Shown: one piece after another, positions 9,118 through 16,548 of the stretch
Layout: each line of letters begins with the position of its first letter
How positions within the stretch are numbered: position 1 is the stretch's first letter
From: Pseudaestuariivita rosea
GTDB taxonomy: Bacteria; Pseudomonadota; Alphaproteobacteria; Rhodobacterales; Rhodobacteraceae
Length of the DNA stretch: 64,000 bases
Assembly: GCF_017592335.1 (NCBI RefSeq)
Contig: NZ_JACNMP010000017.1
Coordinates: 1 to 64,000 of the forward strand
Direction: 5' to 3'
The notes under the pieces: generated by a model
Seen by the model: the letters and a program-made list of their open reading frames with translations, nothing else
Databases searched by the model: none
What the model was told of the DNA's origin: nothing
Translations under genes and position numbers: made by a program

Positions 9118-9683
9118 TTGAACGTATTTTTGGGTTCATCTTTGGCGGCGGTCGCAATGTGATCAAAGAAACCGCCGAGGTCTTTATCGAGAACAAGGAA
9201 GAAAGTGCCGTGCGCGAGGCGGCCTTGCGGACCCAGGCCCTGCAACAATATGGCAGTGAATTCGTTGTGCCGCGCAAGGGCGGTTTTGACCAGTTCATGG
9301 ATGGGGTGAACCGTATTCCACGGCCTGCGCTGGCTTTGGGCACATTGGGGCTTTTCGTGGCGGCGATGGTTGACCCGATCTGGTTTGCGAGCCGCATGCA
9401 GGGGATCGCGCTGGTGCCCGAACCGCTGTGGTGGTTGCTGGGTGCGATTGTCAGCTTTTACTTCGGCGCTCGCCATCAGGTCAAAAGCCAGGAATTTCAG
9501 CGATCGATCAATGAAACCATGACGCGCGTGCCTCAGGTTATTGAAAACACGCGGGCTTTGGCGGACCTGTCGGCTGACACGCCTGGCGTTGCTGAAACGA
9601 CCCAAAGTGCCAATCTGACAATGGCGGCGGTTCAGCCGGACCGCAATCCGGCGTTGGACGACTGGCGCAGCAGTCGGGCATAA
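9108..9683 (+). CDS. Three-TM holin of the GTA-release type
   Basis: 191 residues from ATG 9108, which overlaps the endolysin stop by 10 bases. The protein begins with an amphipathic GLIERIFGFIFGGG segment, then a charged stretch, and has hydrophobic segments near residues 70-88 (LALGTLGLFVAAMV) and 103-120 (PLWWLLGAIVSFYFGA). This matches the Pfam family named for a holin of three membrane segments used in GTA release. It would form the pores that let the endolysin reach peptidoglycan. An upstream in-frame start at 9030 lies inside the endolysin and is unlikely. A strong terminator follows 20 bases after the stop, so the module ends here. Confidence 0.85.
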   Translation: MGLIERIFGFIFGGGRNVIKETAEVFIENKEESAVREAALRTQALQQYGSEFVVPRKGGFDQFMDGVNRIPRPALALGTLGLFVAAMVDPIWFASRMQGIALVPEPLWWLLGAIVSFYFGARHQVKSQEFQRSINETMTRVPQVIENTRALADLSADTPGVAETTQSANLTMAAVQPDRNPALDDWRSSRA

Positions 9684-9702
9684 CCGCCAAGCATCACCAC
9701 TG

Positions 9703-9733
9703 AAAATGCGCCCTTTGTTGGCGCATTTTTTTA
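9703..9733 (+). terminator. Rho-independent terminator after the holin
   Basis: AAAATGCGCC (9703-9712) pairs with GGCGCATTTT (9720-9729) around a 7-base loop, and seven T residues follow (9726-9732). This is a textbook terminator 20 bases after the holin stop. It separates the argC-ccmE-endolysin-holin run from the glycosidase. Confidence 0.9.
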
Positions 9734-9795
9734 TTCCGCCCTTGTCACCGGATCAGAAGTGCCGAAAGCTGCGCTTGGGGAACTGGGGGGGCAAG

Positions 9796-11127
9796 ATGGC
9801 AGAGATCGGTTTCAAACGTGCGGATTTTCCGGAAGATTTTATCTTTGGGGTCGCGACCTCAAGCTATCAGATTGAGGGGCATCAATTCGGCGGTGCCGGT
9901 CTGACCCACTGGGATAGCTTTGCGGCGACACCCGGTAATATCAAAGGTGCCGAAAACGGCGCAACGGCCTGTGATCATTACCATAAATGGCCCGAAGACC
10001 TGGATTTGATCCAAGCCATGGGCGCCGATGCCTATCGGTTTTCGACATCCTGGGCGCGTGTTCTGCCAGAGGGGACGGGCCAGCCAAACCCGCAGGGCTT
10101 GGATTTTTATGATCGGCTGGTCGATGGTTTGTTGGATCGTGGGATCAAGCCCTTTGCGACGCTGTATCACTGGGAATTGCCAGCGCCCCTGGCGGATCTG
10201 GGGGGCTGGCGCAATCGGGATATTGCGAAGTGGTTCGCCGATTTTGCGTCTATTCTGATGCGGCGGATCGGGGACCGGGTGCATGCAACGGCCACGATCA
10301 ATGAACCATGGTGTGTCAGTTGGCTAAGCCATTTTCTGGGTCATCACGCACCGGGGCTGCGGGACATCCGGGCCACTGCGCGGTCGATGCTCCATGTTTT
10401 GCTGGCCCATGGCGCGGCGGTGCAGGCGATGCGCGCCGAAGGGATCGACAACATCGGCCTGGTGGCGAATATGGAGTACGCTCAGCCGGTCAGCCAAAAC
10501 CCGGCCGATATCGCCGCCGCCGAACGCTATGATGCGATCTATAATCTTTGGTTTCTTGATGCTGCCCTGCTGCAAAGCTATCCCAAAGCCGCACTGGACG
10601 GGCTGGAACCGCATTTGCCCGCGGGTTGGGCCGATGATTTCCCCATGATTGCCGCGCCGGTCGACTGGATCGGGCTGAATTACTATACCAAAAAGATCAT
10701 TGCCGCCGCCGACGGCCCCTTTCCAGCGCTTGCCGAAATCGATGGCCCGCCCCCGAAAACCACGATGGGATGGGAGATATATCCAGAAGGCCTGGCCTAT
10801 TTTCTAAGAAACATTCATAGCCGTTATGGCGACAGGCCGATCTATGTCACGGAAAACGGGATGTCACATGACGATCAGGTCATAGATGGTCGTGTGTCCG
10901 ATCAGGTGCGCATCGAATATCTGGAAAAACACGTTGCTCAATTGCGCCAAGTGATGGCCGAAGGCGTTGATGTAAAAGGATATTTCATCTGGTCCCTATT
11001 GGACAACTACGAATGGGCCCTGGGGTATGACAAGCGCTTTGGCCTGGTGCATATGGATTTTGAAACATTGGTCCGAACGCCCAAAGTATCCTATTTCGCC
11101 CTGCAAAAAGCATTGAAGAGACAATGA
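9796..11127 (+). CDS. GH1 beta-glucosidase
   Basis: 443 residues. Glycoside hydrolase family 1 enzymes cleave beta-glucosides such as cellobiose with retention. The start FPEDFIFGVATSSYQIEG is typical; the acid/base glutamate is E170 in TINEPW and the nucleophile is E353 in YVTENGMS. WSLLDNYEWALGY is the usual C-terminal aglycone-site block. No signal peptide, so it is cytoplasmic. I take ATG 9796 after a G-rich ribosome binding site; the longer frame from 9706 would begin inside the terminator and add 30 residues that do not belong to the fold. No sugar transporter is adjacent. Confidence 0.93.
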   Translation: MAEIGFKRADFPEDFIFGVATSSYQIEGHQFGGAGLTHWDSFAATPGNIKGAENGATACDHYHKWPEDLDLIQAMGADAYRFSTSWARVLPEGTGQPNPQGLDFYDRLVDGLLDRGIKPFATLYHWELPAPLADLGGWRNRDIAKWFADFASILMRRIGDRVHATATINEPWCVSWLSHFLGHHAPGLRDIRATARSMLHVLLAHGAAVQAMRAEGIDNIGLVANMEYAQPVSQNPADIAAAERYDAIYNLWFLDAALLQSYPKAALDGLEPHLPAGWADDFPMIAAPVDWIGLNYYTKKIIAAADGPFPALAEIDGPPPKTTMGWEIYPEGLAYFLRNIHSRYGDRPIYVTENGMSHDDQVIDGRVSDQVRIEYLEKHVAQLRQVMAEGVDVKGYFIWSLLDNYEWALGYDKRFGLVHMDFETLVRTPKVSYFALQKALKRQ

Positions 11128-11161
11128 TGCCGGGTGCGTCAATGCAACTTAAAGTGTATAT

Positions 11162-11174
11162 TGACGTAACGTCA
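11162..11174. promoter_or_regulatory. 13-bp palindrome upstream of the LuxR gene
   Basis: TGACGTAACGTCA is a perfect inverted repeat about a central A, ending 38 bases before the LuxR start. A near copy, TGACGTAGCGTCT, lies at 11966-11978 directly after the gene. A regulator-binding site is likely, possibly for the LuxR protein itself, but its sequence is not a standard lux box. Confidence 0.5.
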
Positions 11175-11212
11175 TATTGCCAGCATTATTGAAGATCTGA
11201 AAAGGGGTTGCA

Positions 11213-11965
11213 ATGGACCAAAAGTCTTTAAGCTGGTTCACCGAAAGATGTCAGCAGTGTAACAATTCGACTGATCTTTGGGGTATTGCCCTTGATTACT
11301 TTCACGGGCACGGCGTCAAGATGGCCAGCTATCATCATTATGGCGCCCAGGATCGCAATGAACTGGAGCTGACCGGAATCACTATCAATTCGTCAGGTTT
11401 TCCACAGGACTGGGTCGACTATTATATATCGGACCAGCTTTATAAGGTTGATCCGATCCCTGCTTTGGCGATGGAAAGCACGCAGCCCTTTTTCTGGTCC
11501 GACGCAACCCAGGTCAAAGGGTTGCTGAAAGAACAGAAAGACTATCTGCAGGAACTGAATGATGCTGATCTGGGCGATGGCATTGCCGTGCAGGTCTTTG
11601 GACCGGCGTTTCGCAATGGCTATGTCGGGCTGGGTTTTGGGGGCGATAAACCCGATCTGGCACCCGCGCAGATCATCGAATTGCAATGCGCGGCCCAGAT
11701 TGCCCATATGCGCTATTGCGAATTAACGGCGGAACGCGCGCGGAAAAAGCGTGATCTGTCGCCGCGTGAATTCGAAATCCTTCACTGGATCGCCCGTGGC
11801 AAAAGCAATCGTGTGATTGCCGACATACTGGGGGTATCGCCCCATACGGTCGATACGCTGGTCAGACGCGTGTTCGACAAATTGAACGTTGCAGACCGTA
11901 CAACAGCCGCGATCAAAGGCATCGGATCGGGTCTTTTACAGTTCACCACCACCCAAAATAGTTAA
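11213..11965 (+). CDS. LuxR-family regulator with autoinducer-binding domain (solo)
   Basis: 250 residues. Residues up to about 160 fit the N-acyl-homoserine-lactone binding domain, including W and D positions in the WVDYYISDQLYKVDPI region. The C-terminal helix-turn-helix starts at LSPREFEILHWIARGKSN and runs through GVSPHTVDTLVRRVFDKLNV, the hallmark of LuxR proteins. No luxI synthase lies in the window, so this is a solo that may respond to a signal made elsewhere in the genome or by neighbours. In Roseobacters such regulators feed into motility, GTA and CtrA control. Palindromes flank the gene on both sides, suggesting autoregulation. Confidence 0.9.
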   Translation: MDQKSLSWFTERCQQCNNSTDLWGIALDYFHGHGVKMASYHHYGAQDRNELELTGITINSSGFPQDWVDYYISDQLYKVDPIPALAMESTQPFFWSDATQVKGLLKEQKDYLQELNDADLGDGIAVQVFGPAFRNGYVGLGFGGDKPDLAPAQIIELQCAAQIAHMRYCELTAERARKKRDLSPREFEILHWIARGKSNRVIADILGVSPHTVDTLVRRVFDKLNVADRTTAAIKGIGSGLLQFTTTQNS

Positions 11966-11978
11966 TGACGTAGCGTCT
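11966..11978. promoter_or_regulatory. Second copy of the TGACGT-type palindrome
   Basis: TGACGTAGCGTCT matches the palindrome before the LuxR gene at 11 of 13 positions. It begins one base after the LuxR stop and lies about 100 bases before the small gene at 12076, so it could be an operator of that gene. Confidence 0.4.
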
Positions 11979-12000
11979 GTCACGTGATTGCGTGATATGT

Positions 12001-12014
12001 CCAAAGCGCTTTGG
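12001..12014. promoter_or_regulatory. 14-bp perfect palindrome CCAAAGCGCTTTGG
   Basis: A perfect 14-bp palindrome between the LuxR gene and the small gene at 12076. The central AAAGCGCTTT resembles LacI-type operators, but no LacI regulator is in the window. It could instead be a target of the LuxR protein. The role is unknown. Confidence 0.35.
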
Positions 12015-12075
12015 AAGCTATAAGTAAATCCATCGCAAGGTTGGGTGTCTGACCGCTGGTATGGGGGATACGGGA

Positions 12076-12348
12076 ATGAGTGCATGGGAAGACAGGGGCG
12101 CGATACAGGCTGTCACGTCGTCATTGTTAAGTTTTGTAGAGAGTACGGACGGACAACCAAAATCGGCAGCTGCGATCGAAATCGCAGCTCTGATGTTAGA
12201 GACGGCAGCGTATAATATGGCCGGCAAGGCCGGTGCGTCAGAGGTATCAAAGTTAATCGTATACGCCGCCGAGTTAGAGAGATTGGCAGACGGTTTTCGC
12301 GAAAGCGAAGCAAAATCTGCTGATAATGTAGTGAGTATCTTTCGGTAA
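12076..12348 (+). CDS. Small hypothetical protein next to the LuxR solo
   Basis: 90 residues from ATG 12076, with GGGGGATACGGGA upstream as a ribosome binding site; ATG 12061 is also in frame. The protein is mostly helical in composition (AAAIEIAALMLETAAYNMAG, then a second acidic helix) and has no signal peptide, membrane segment or cysteine. I do not recognise a family. It is bounded upstream by two palindromes and downstream by a strong terminator, so it is a stand-alone transcription unit and probably real. A target gene of the LuxR regulator is the natural guess. Confidence 0.65.
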   Translation: MSAWEDRGAIQAVTSSLLSFVESTDGQPKSAAAIEIAALMLETAAYNMAGKAGASEVSKLIVYAAELERLADGFRESEAKSADNVVSIFR

Positions 12349-12357
12349 TGTGTAGTT

Positions 12358-12389
12358 CCGCACAGCAGGTCTGTCCTGCTGTGCGGTTT
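12358..12389 (+). terminator. Rho-independent terminator after the small gene
   Basis: A perfect 12-bp stem, CCGCACAGCAGG (12358-12369) with CCTGCTGTGCGG (12375-12386), closes a 5-base loop and is followed by TTT. It starts 9 bases after the stop of the 90-residue gene. Confidence 0.85.
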
Positions 12390-12449
12390 CACCAGTAACG
12401 TTCCTGCCCTAGGTATTGATCAGACCAATCAATGCAAAGGACAGAAACG

Positions 12450-13388
12450 ATGAGTTGGAATCCTGCTTTAGAGAGTAAATGCATCGATGACGCCAGTATC
12501 GATGCGATTGAAACGGTGATTGTGCCGCGGGCAAGAGACTTGGGTGGTTTTGAGGTACGTCGTGCCTTGCCCGCGCCCAAACGCCAGATGGTCGGGCCCT
12601 TTATCTTTTTCGATCAGATGGGGCCCGCTGAGTTCATCACGGGAACAGGTATCGACGTGCGGCCGCATCCTCATATCGGGTTGGCCACGGTGACCTATCT
12701 GTTCGATGGCAAAATCCATCACCGCGACAGTCTGGGCACCGATCAGTGGATCGAGCCGGGCGCGGTGAACTGGATGGTGGCGGGCCATGGCATCACCCAT
12801 TCCGAACGCACCGATGGCGAAATCCGCAAGGCGCCGCATAAGCTGTTTGGCATTCAGACCTGGGTGGCCTTGCCCAAGGACCACGAAGATCGCGAAGCAG
12901 CTTTTGAACACGCCGCCGAAGATCAGCTGCCGGTTCTGACGGGCGAAGGCAAGCATCTGCGACTGATTCTGGGGGCCGCCTACGGTGAACGCGCGCCGGT
13001 CGAAACCCCGTCCGAGATGTTTTACGCCGACGCCACGCTTGAGGCCGGGGCAGTGCTGCCCTTGCCCGACAATCACGAAGATCGCGGTATCTATGTGCTG
13101 GACGGGTCCGTTGAAATCGCAGGTCAGCGTTTTGACAAAGGCCAGATGATGGTGTTTCGGCCCGGTGACCATATCAGTCTGCGGGCAGGCGAGGTCGGTG
13201 CGCGGTTGATGTTGCTGGGGGGCGAAACGCTGGAAGGGTCGCGGTATATCTGGTGGAATTTCGTGGCCTCTTCGAAAGAACGCATTGAAGAGGCCAAGGA
13301 AGCCTGGCGCGCGGGTGACTGGCAACATGGCCGCTTTCAACTGCCGCCGGGCGATGACGATGAATTCATTCCGCTGCCGGATCGCTAA
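12450..13388 (+). CDS. Pirin-family protein
   Basis: 312 residues with the bicupin fold of pirins. The N-terminal cupin has RPHPHIGLATVTYLFDG and HRDSLG, which give the metal-binding His residues, and AGHGITHSER completes the site. The C-terminal cupin follows from about residue 190. Pirins are iron-binding; some have quercetinase activity and others act as redox-sensing regulators, so the exact role here cannot be fixed. I chose ATG 12450 with AAGGA upstream instead of ATG 12432. It is a single gene following a terminator. Confidence 0.9.
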   Translation: MSWNPALESKCIDDASIDAIETVIVPRARDLGGFEVRRALPAPKRQMVGPFIFFDQMGPAEFITGTGIDVRPHPHIGLATVTYLFDGKIHHRDSLGTDQWIEPGAVNWMVAGHGITHSERTDGEIRKAPHKLFGIQTWVALPKDHEDREAAFEHAAEDQLPVLTGEGKHLRLILGAAYGERAPVETPSEMFYADATLEAGAVLPLPDNHEDRGIYVLDGSVEIAGQRFDKGQMMVFRPGDHISLRAGEVGARLMLLGGETLEGSRYIWWNFVASSKERIEEAKEAWRAGDWQHGRFQLPPGDDDEFIPLPDR

Positions 13389-13500
13389 GCTATCAAGGCT
13401 GACCCAAGGAATCTTGTGTTTGAGCGATTCAAGCGCTTGACGGGATCAAAGCGGCAGAATAAACCACACTTCACGTTCGGCCCGACCGGACGTGCAGTGA

Positions 13501-13577
13501 GCGGTTGTAGCTCAGTTGGTTAGAGTACCGGCCTGTCACGCCGGGGGTCGCGGGTTCGAGCCCCGTCAACCGCGCCA
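13501..13577 (+). tRNA. tRNA-Asp (GTC), copy 1
   Basis: 77 nt with an encoded CCA end. The acceptor stem is GCGGTTG with CAACCGC, the anticodon stem CCGGC/GCCGG holds the loop CTGTCAC with anticodon GTC, and the T arm is CGGGTTCGAGCCCCG. A second copy follows 58 nt downstream. Confidence 0.97.
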
Positions 13578-13635
13578 TCACTGCCATGCCCGATCCGGGC
13601 ACGTGGACGATGATTCCACACCCATACGACGATGC

Positions 13636-13712
13636 GCGGTTGTAGCTCAGCTGGTTAGAGTACCGGCCTGTCACGCCGGGGGTCGCGGGTTCGAGCCCCG
13701 TCAACCGCGCCA
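13636..13712 (+). tRNA. tRNA-Asp (GTC), copy 2
   Basis: 77 nt, identical to copy 1 except in the D loop (AGCTGG in place of AGTTGG). The anticodon is GTC and CCA is encoded. The two copies are probably cotranscribed, and the ccmA gene starts 54 nt after this one. Confidence 0.97.
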
Positions 13713-13766
13713 CTTCCCCACCACTATCACATCTGTCTTTTTCTTTTCCAAAGAATGGGATAGGCA

Positions 13767-14387
13767 ATGCAGATGGTTCTACGCGTTTCCAATCTGACCT
13801 GCATGCGCGGGGGCATTCCAATTCTGGCCAATGTCTCGTTCGACCTGCATCCGGGGCAAATTCTGATGCTGCGGGGCCCGAACGGAATTGGCAAGACGAC
13901 CCTGTTGCGGACCCTGGCTGGGCTTCAGCCATTGCACGCGGGTGATATTCAGGGCGCCGAGGATCAGATCGCCTATGCCGGTCACTCCGATGGGCTGAAA
14001 TCCACACTGACCGTGCAAGAGAATCTGCTGTTCTGGGCGCGCATTTATGGGACATCCGGTATCCAGGCCGGGTTGGACGCCTTTGATCTGATGGATTTGC
14101 AGGATCGCAAGGCGCATGATCTGTCGGCGGGGCAAAAACGCCGCCTTGGTCTGGCGCGGCTTTTGGTGACGCACCGGCCGATCTGGATGCTGGATGAACC
14201 CACGGTATCGCTGGACACAAACAGCGTCGCACAGTTTGCCACGGCCGTGCGCGCCCATTGCGCATCGGGTGGGTCGGCGATCATGGCGACACATATCGAT
14301 CTGGGGCTAGAGGCCGAAACGGTGGACCTGACCCCGTTCAAGGCCCTGGCCCCGATTGATGATGCCTTTGACGAGGCGTTCTTGTGA
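13767..14387 (+). CDS. ccmA: Heme exporter ATP-binding protein CcmA
   Basis: 206 residues, the ATPase of the CcmABCD complex that releases heme-loaded CcmE from CcmC on the periplasmic face. Walker A is GPNGIGKTT near residue 37, the signature is [14 protein letters not shown] and Walker B is PIWMLDEP. The start has AGGCA just before ATG 13767; an in-frame ATG at 13773 is an alternative. The stop overlaps ccmB by 4 bases (GTGA). First gene of ccmABCDG, placed immediately after the tRNA-Asp pair. Confidence 0.95.
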   Translation: MQMVLRVSNLTCMRGGIPILANVSFDLHPGQILMLRGPNGIGKTTLLRTLAGLQPLHAGDIQGAEDQIAYAGHSDGLKSTLTVQENLLFWARIYGTSGIQAGLDAFDLMDLQDRKAHDLSAGQKRRLGLARLLVTHRPIWMLDEPTVSLDTNSVAQFATAVRAHCASGGSAIMATHIDLGLEAETVDLTPFKALAPIDDAFDEAFL

Positions 14388-15040
14388 TTGCCATCCTGAC
14401 CCGCGATCTGCGTCTGGCGATCCGGTCGGGCGGGGGCTTTGGTCTAAGTCTGATGTTTTTTCTGATTGTCGTGGTGCTGACCCCCTTCGCGGTTGGCCCC
14501 GAGCCGCAGATACTGTCCCCCATCGCGGGTGGTATATTGTGGCTGGGGGCGATGTTGGCCTGTCTTTTGTCGCTCGACCGGATTTTTGCGCTGGATTACG
14601 AGGACGGATCACTTGATCTGCTGGCCACCGCGCCGATCCCCATGGAGGGCATCGTGACGGTCAAGGCATTGGCCCATTGGCTGACAACCGGTTTGCCCCT
14701 GACACTGGCCGCGCCTGCCTTTGGTCTGTTGTTGGATCTGCCGTTCTCTGCCTTTGGACTGCTGACACTGTCACTTGCCTTGGGAACGCCTGCCCTTAGC
14801 ATGATCGGCACTTTTGGCGCTGCGTTGACAGTTGGCATCAAACGGGGGGGGTTGCTGTTGTCGTTGCTGGTTCTGCCGCTTTATGTGCCCACACTTATTT
14901 TCGGGGCCGAGGTCGTGCGCCGTGGCATCGAAGGATTGTCCATCGCGCCAGCCTTGATGATGCTGGCGGGCATCACCGCCGGGTCCATTGCGCTGATACC
15001 CTTTGCCGCAGCTGCGGCAATTCGTGTGGGTCTAAGATAA
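14384..15040 (+). CDS. ccmB: Heme exporter membrane protein CcmB
   Basis: 218 residues, almost wholly hydrophobic with about six membrane segments. It starts with GTG inside the ccmA stop. [23 protein letters not shown] is the conserved cytoplasmic loop of CcmB. It forms the permease half of the CcmAB transporter that works with CcmC and CcmD. Length is normal. A 55-base gap follows before ccmC. Confidence 0.94.
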   Translation: MIAILTRDLRLAIRSGGGFGLSLMFFLIVVVLTPFAVGPEPQILSPIAGGILWLGAMLACLLSLDRIFALDYEDGSLDLLATAPIPMEGIVTVKALAHWLTTGLPLTLAAPAFGLLLDLPFSAFGLLTLSLALGTPALSMIGTFGAALTVGIKRGGLLLSLLVLPLYVPTLIFGAEVVRRGIEGLSIAPALMMLAGITAGSIALIPFAAAAAIRVGLR

Positions 15041-15095
15041 AGGAATAGCTGTCATGTCTCTTGTTGCGCAAGGATCCGAGGTTTAATTATACACC

Positions 15096-15824
15096 ATGTC
15101 TCTTTGGGAATACGCCAACCCCCGCAAATTCATTGCCACAACCGATGTGGTGCTGCCTTGGTTCTGGGCGGGAACGATCGCGTGCCTGGTGGTGGGGCTG
15201 ATCTGGGGGTTTTTCTTCACGCCCGATGATTTCAGGCAGGGGTCCACGGTCAAGATTATCTACCTGCATGTGCCATCGGCTTTGATGGCGATTAATGCCT
15301 GGCTGATGATGTTGGTGGCGTCGCTGATCTGGTTGATCCGAAGACATCATGTCAGTGCGCTGGCGGCCAAGGCGGCGGCACCCGTTGGGATCGCGATGAC
15401 CTTGATCGCGCTTTTGACCGGCGCAATCTGGGGGGCGCCGATCTGGGGCAAACCCTGGGCCTGGGACCCGCGATTGACGTCGTTTCTGTGGCTATTCCTG
15501 TTCTATATCGGCTATATCGTGCTGTGGCAGGCCCTGGATGATATGGATACAGCCGCCGACATGACCTCGATTCTGTGTCTTGTCGGGTCGGTCTTTGCGC
15601 TATTGTCCCGCTATGCGTTCTTGTTCTGGAACAGTGGCCTGCATCAGGAAGCTTCGCTGTCCTTGGATAAGGAAACCAATATTGCGGATGTGTTTTATTA
15701 TCCACTGCTGCTCTGTATTGCGGGATTTGTCCTTTTGTTCATAACGCTGGTTCTGGTGCGCACGAGGATGGAAATCCGGGCACGGCGGATGAAAGCATTG
15801 ATTGCACGTGAAAGGATGGTTTGA
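15096..15824 (+). CDS. ccmC: Heme-handling protein CcmC
   Basis: 242 residues with six membrane segments. CcmC binds heme and loads it onto CcmE. The tryptophan-rich WD loop is seen as GAIWGAPIWGKPWAWDPRLTS, and the flanking periplasmic histidines that ligate heme are in HVPSALM and in the loop around SGLHQ. The last bases of the gene overlap the start of ccmD. Typical length and motifs. Confidence 0.95.
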   Translation: MSLWEYANPRKFIATTDVVLPWFWAGTIACLVVGLIWGFFFTPDDFRQGSTVKIIYLHVPSALMAINAWLMMLVASLIWLIRRHHVSALAAKAAAPVGIAMTLIALLTGAIWGAPIWGKPWAWDPRLTSFLWLFLFYIGYIVLWQALDDMDTAADMTSILCLVGSVFALLSRYAFLFWNSGLHQEASLSLDKETNIADVFYYPLLLCIAGFVLLFITLVLVRTRMEIRARRMKALIARERMV

Positions 15825-15982
15825 TGATGCCGGATCTTGGACGGTACGCGACCGAGGTGATTTCGGCCTATGTGGTATCTATTGTGATTATTCTGGCTAT
15901 TGTCGCGCTGACATTGTGGCAGGCGCGCAAAACGAAAGCCCGCCTGGAAGAGGTCGAAAAGCGGAGCGTGCGACGTGGTTAA
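15824..15982 (+). CDS. ccmD: Heme exporter accessory protein CcmD
   Basis: 52 residues beginning MMPDLGRYATEV. It has one hydrophobic segment (VVSIVIILAIVALTLW, about residues 17-32) followed by a basic and charged tail, the standard layout of CcmD, which stabilises the CcmC-CcmE complex. The ATG overlaps the ccmC stop (ATGA type) and the 3' end overlaps ccmG by 8 bases. Its identity rests mainly on position between ccmC and ccmG together with length and topology. Confidence 0.9.
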   Translation: MMPDLGRYATEVISAYVVSIVIILAIVALTLWQARKTKARLEEVEKRSVRRG

Positions 15983-16544
15983 ACTTGTTAAATTCAAATT
16001 TAAGCCGCTTGTTGTGACACCGCCTATTATTTTTGTAGGTTTTGCCACATTGGCGATGGTGGCAATGATGCGCGATGACCCCGACGCACTGCCGTCGGCC
16101 CGGATCGGGCAGCCCGCACCAGAGATCGACATTGCGCCATTGGGCGAAAAGGCGATTTTCGATGACAATGTGCTGCGGCAGGATGGGATCAAACTGGTGA
16201 ATTTCTGGGCCAGTTGGTGCACGCCTTGTCGCGTTGAACATCCCAACCTGATGATGCTTGCGGATGAGGGCTTTCCGATCTACGGCATTAACTACAAAGA
16301 ACCCAACGCCAGTGACGCCCTGAGGTTTCTGAATGATCTGGGTGATCCCTATGCCGCAGTCGGGACAGACATCACAGGTCGGGATACTGCGCTGGACTGG
16401 GGGGTTTACGGTATTCCGGAAACCTATGTGATTGATGACGATGGCACGATCCTGCTGAGAATTGCGGGTCCAGTGACGCAACGCGTGTTGGATCAGCAGA
16501 TACGCCCTGCAATCGCGGCCGCCCGGGCCAATCAGGGGCCCTGA
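15975..16544 (+). CDS. ccmG: Thiol:disulfide interchange protein CcmG (DsbE)
   Basis: 189 residues starting at GTG inside the end of ccmD. An N-terminal membrane anchor at about residues 12-30 is followed by a periplasmic thioredoxin fold with active site W-C-T-P-C (C82 and C85) and the cis-proline region GVYGIPETYV. It keeps apocytochrome c cysteines reduced for heme attachment. It closes the ccmABCDG operon and converges on cckA with a gap of only 4 bases and no terminator visible between them. Confidence 0.95.
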   Translation: MVKLVKFKFKPLVVTPPIIFVGFATLAMVAMMRDDPDALPSARIGQPAPEIDIAPLGEKAIFDDNVLRQDGIKLVNFWASWCTPCRVEHPNLMMLADEGFPIYGINYKEPNASDALRFLNDLGDPYAAVGTDITGRDTALDWGVYGIPETYVIDDDGTILLRIAGPVTQRVLDQQIRPAIAAARANQGP

Positions 16545-16548
16545 TACC

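Noticed and set aside
13516-13797. Plus-strand frame with repeated VPACHAGGRGFEPRQPRH
   Set aside because: This is the forward-strand shadow of the two tRNA-Asp genes and is a known false protein.
13471-14265. Minus-strand frame of 264 codons across the tRNA pair
   Set aside because: It contains the repeated peptide LTGLEPATPGVTGRYSNQLS, a well-known artefact of translating tRNA-Asp genes on the reverse strand; the rest is antisense to ccmA.
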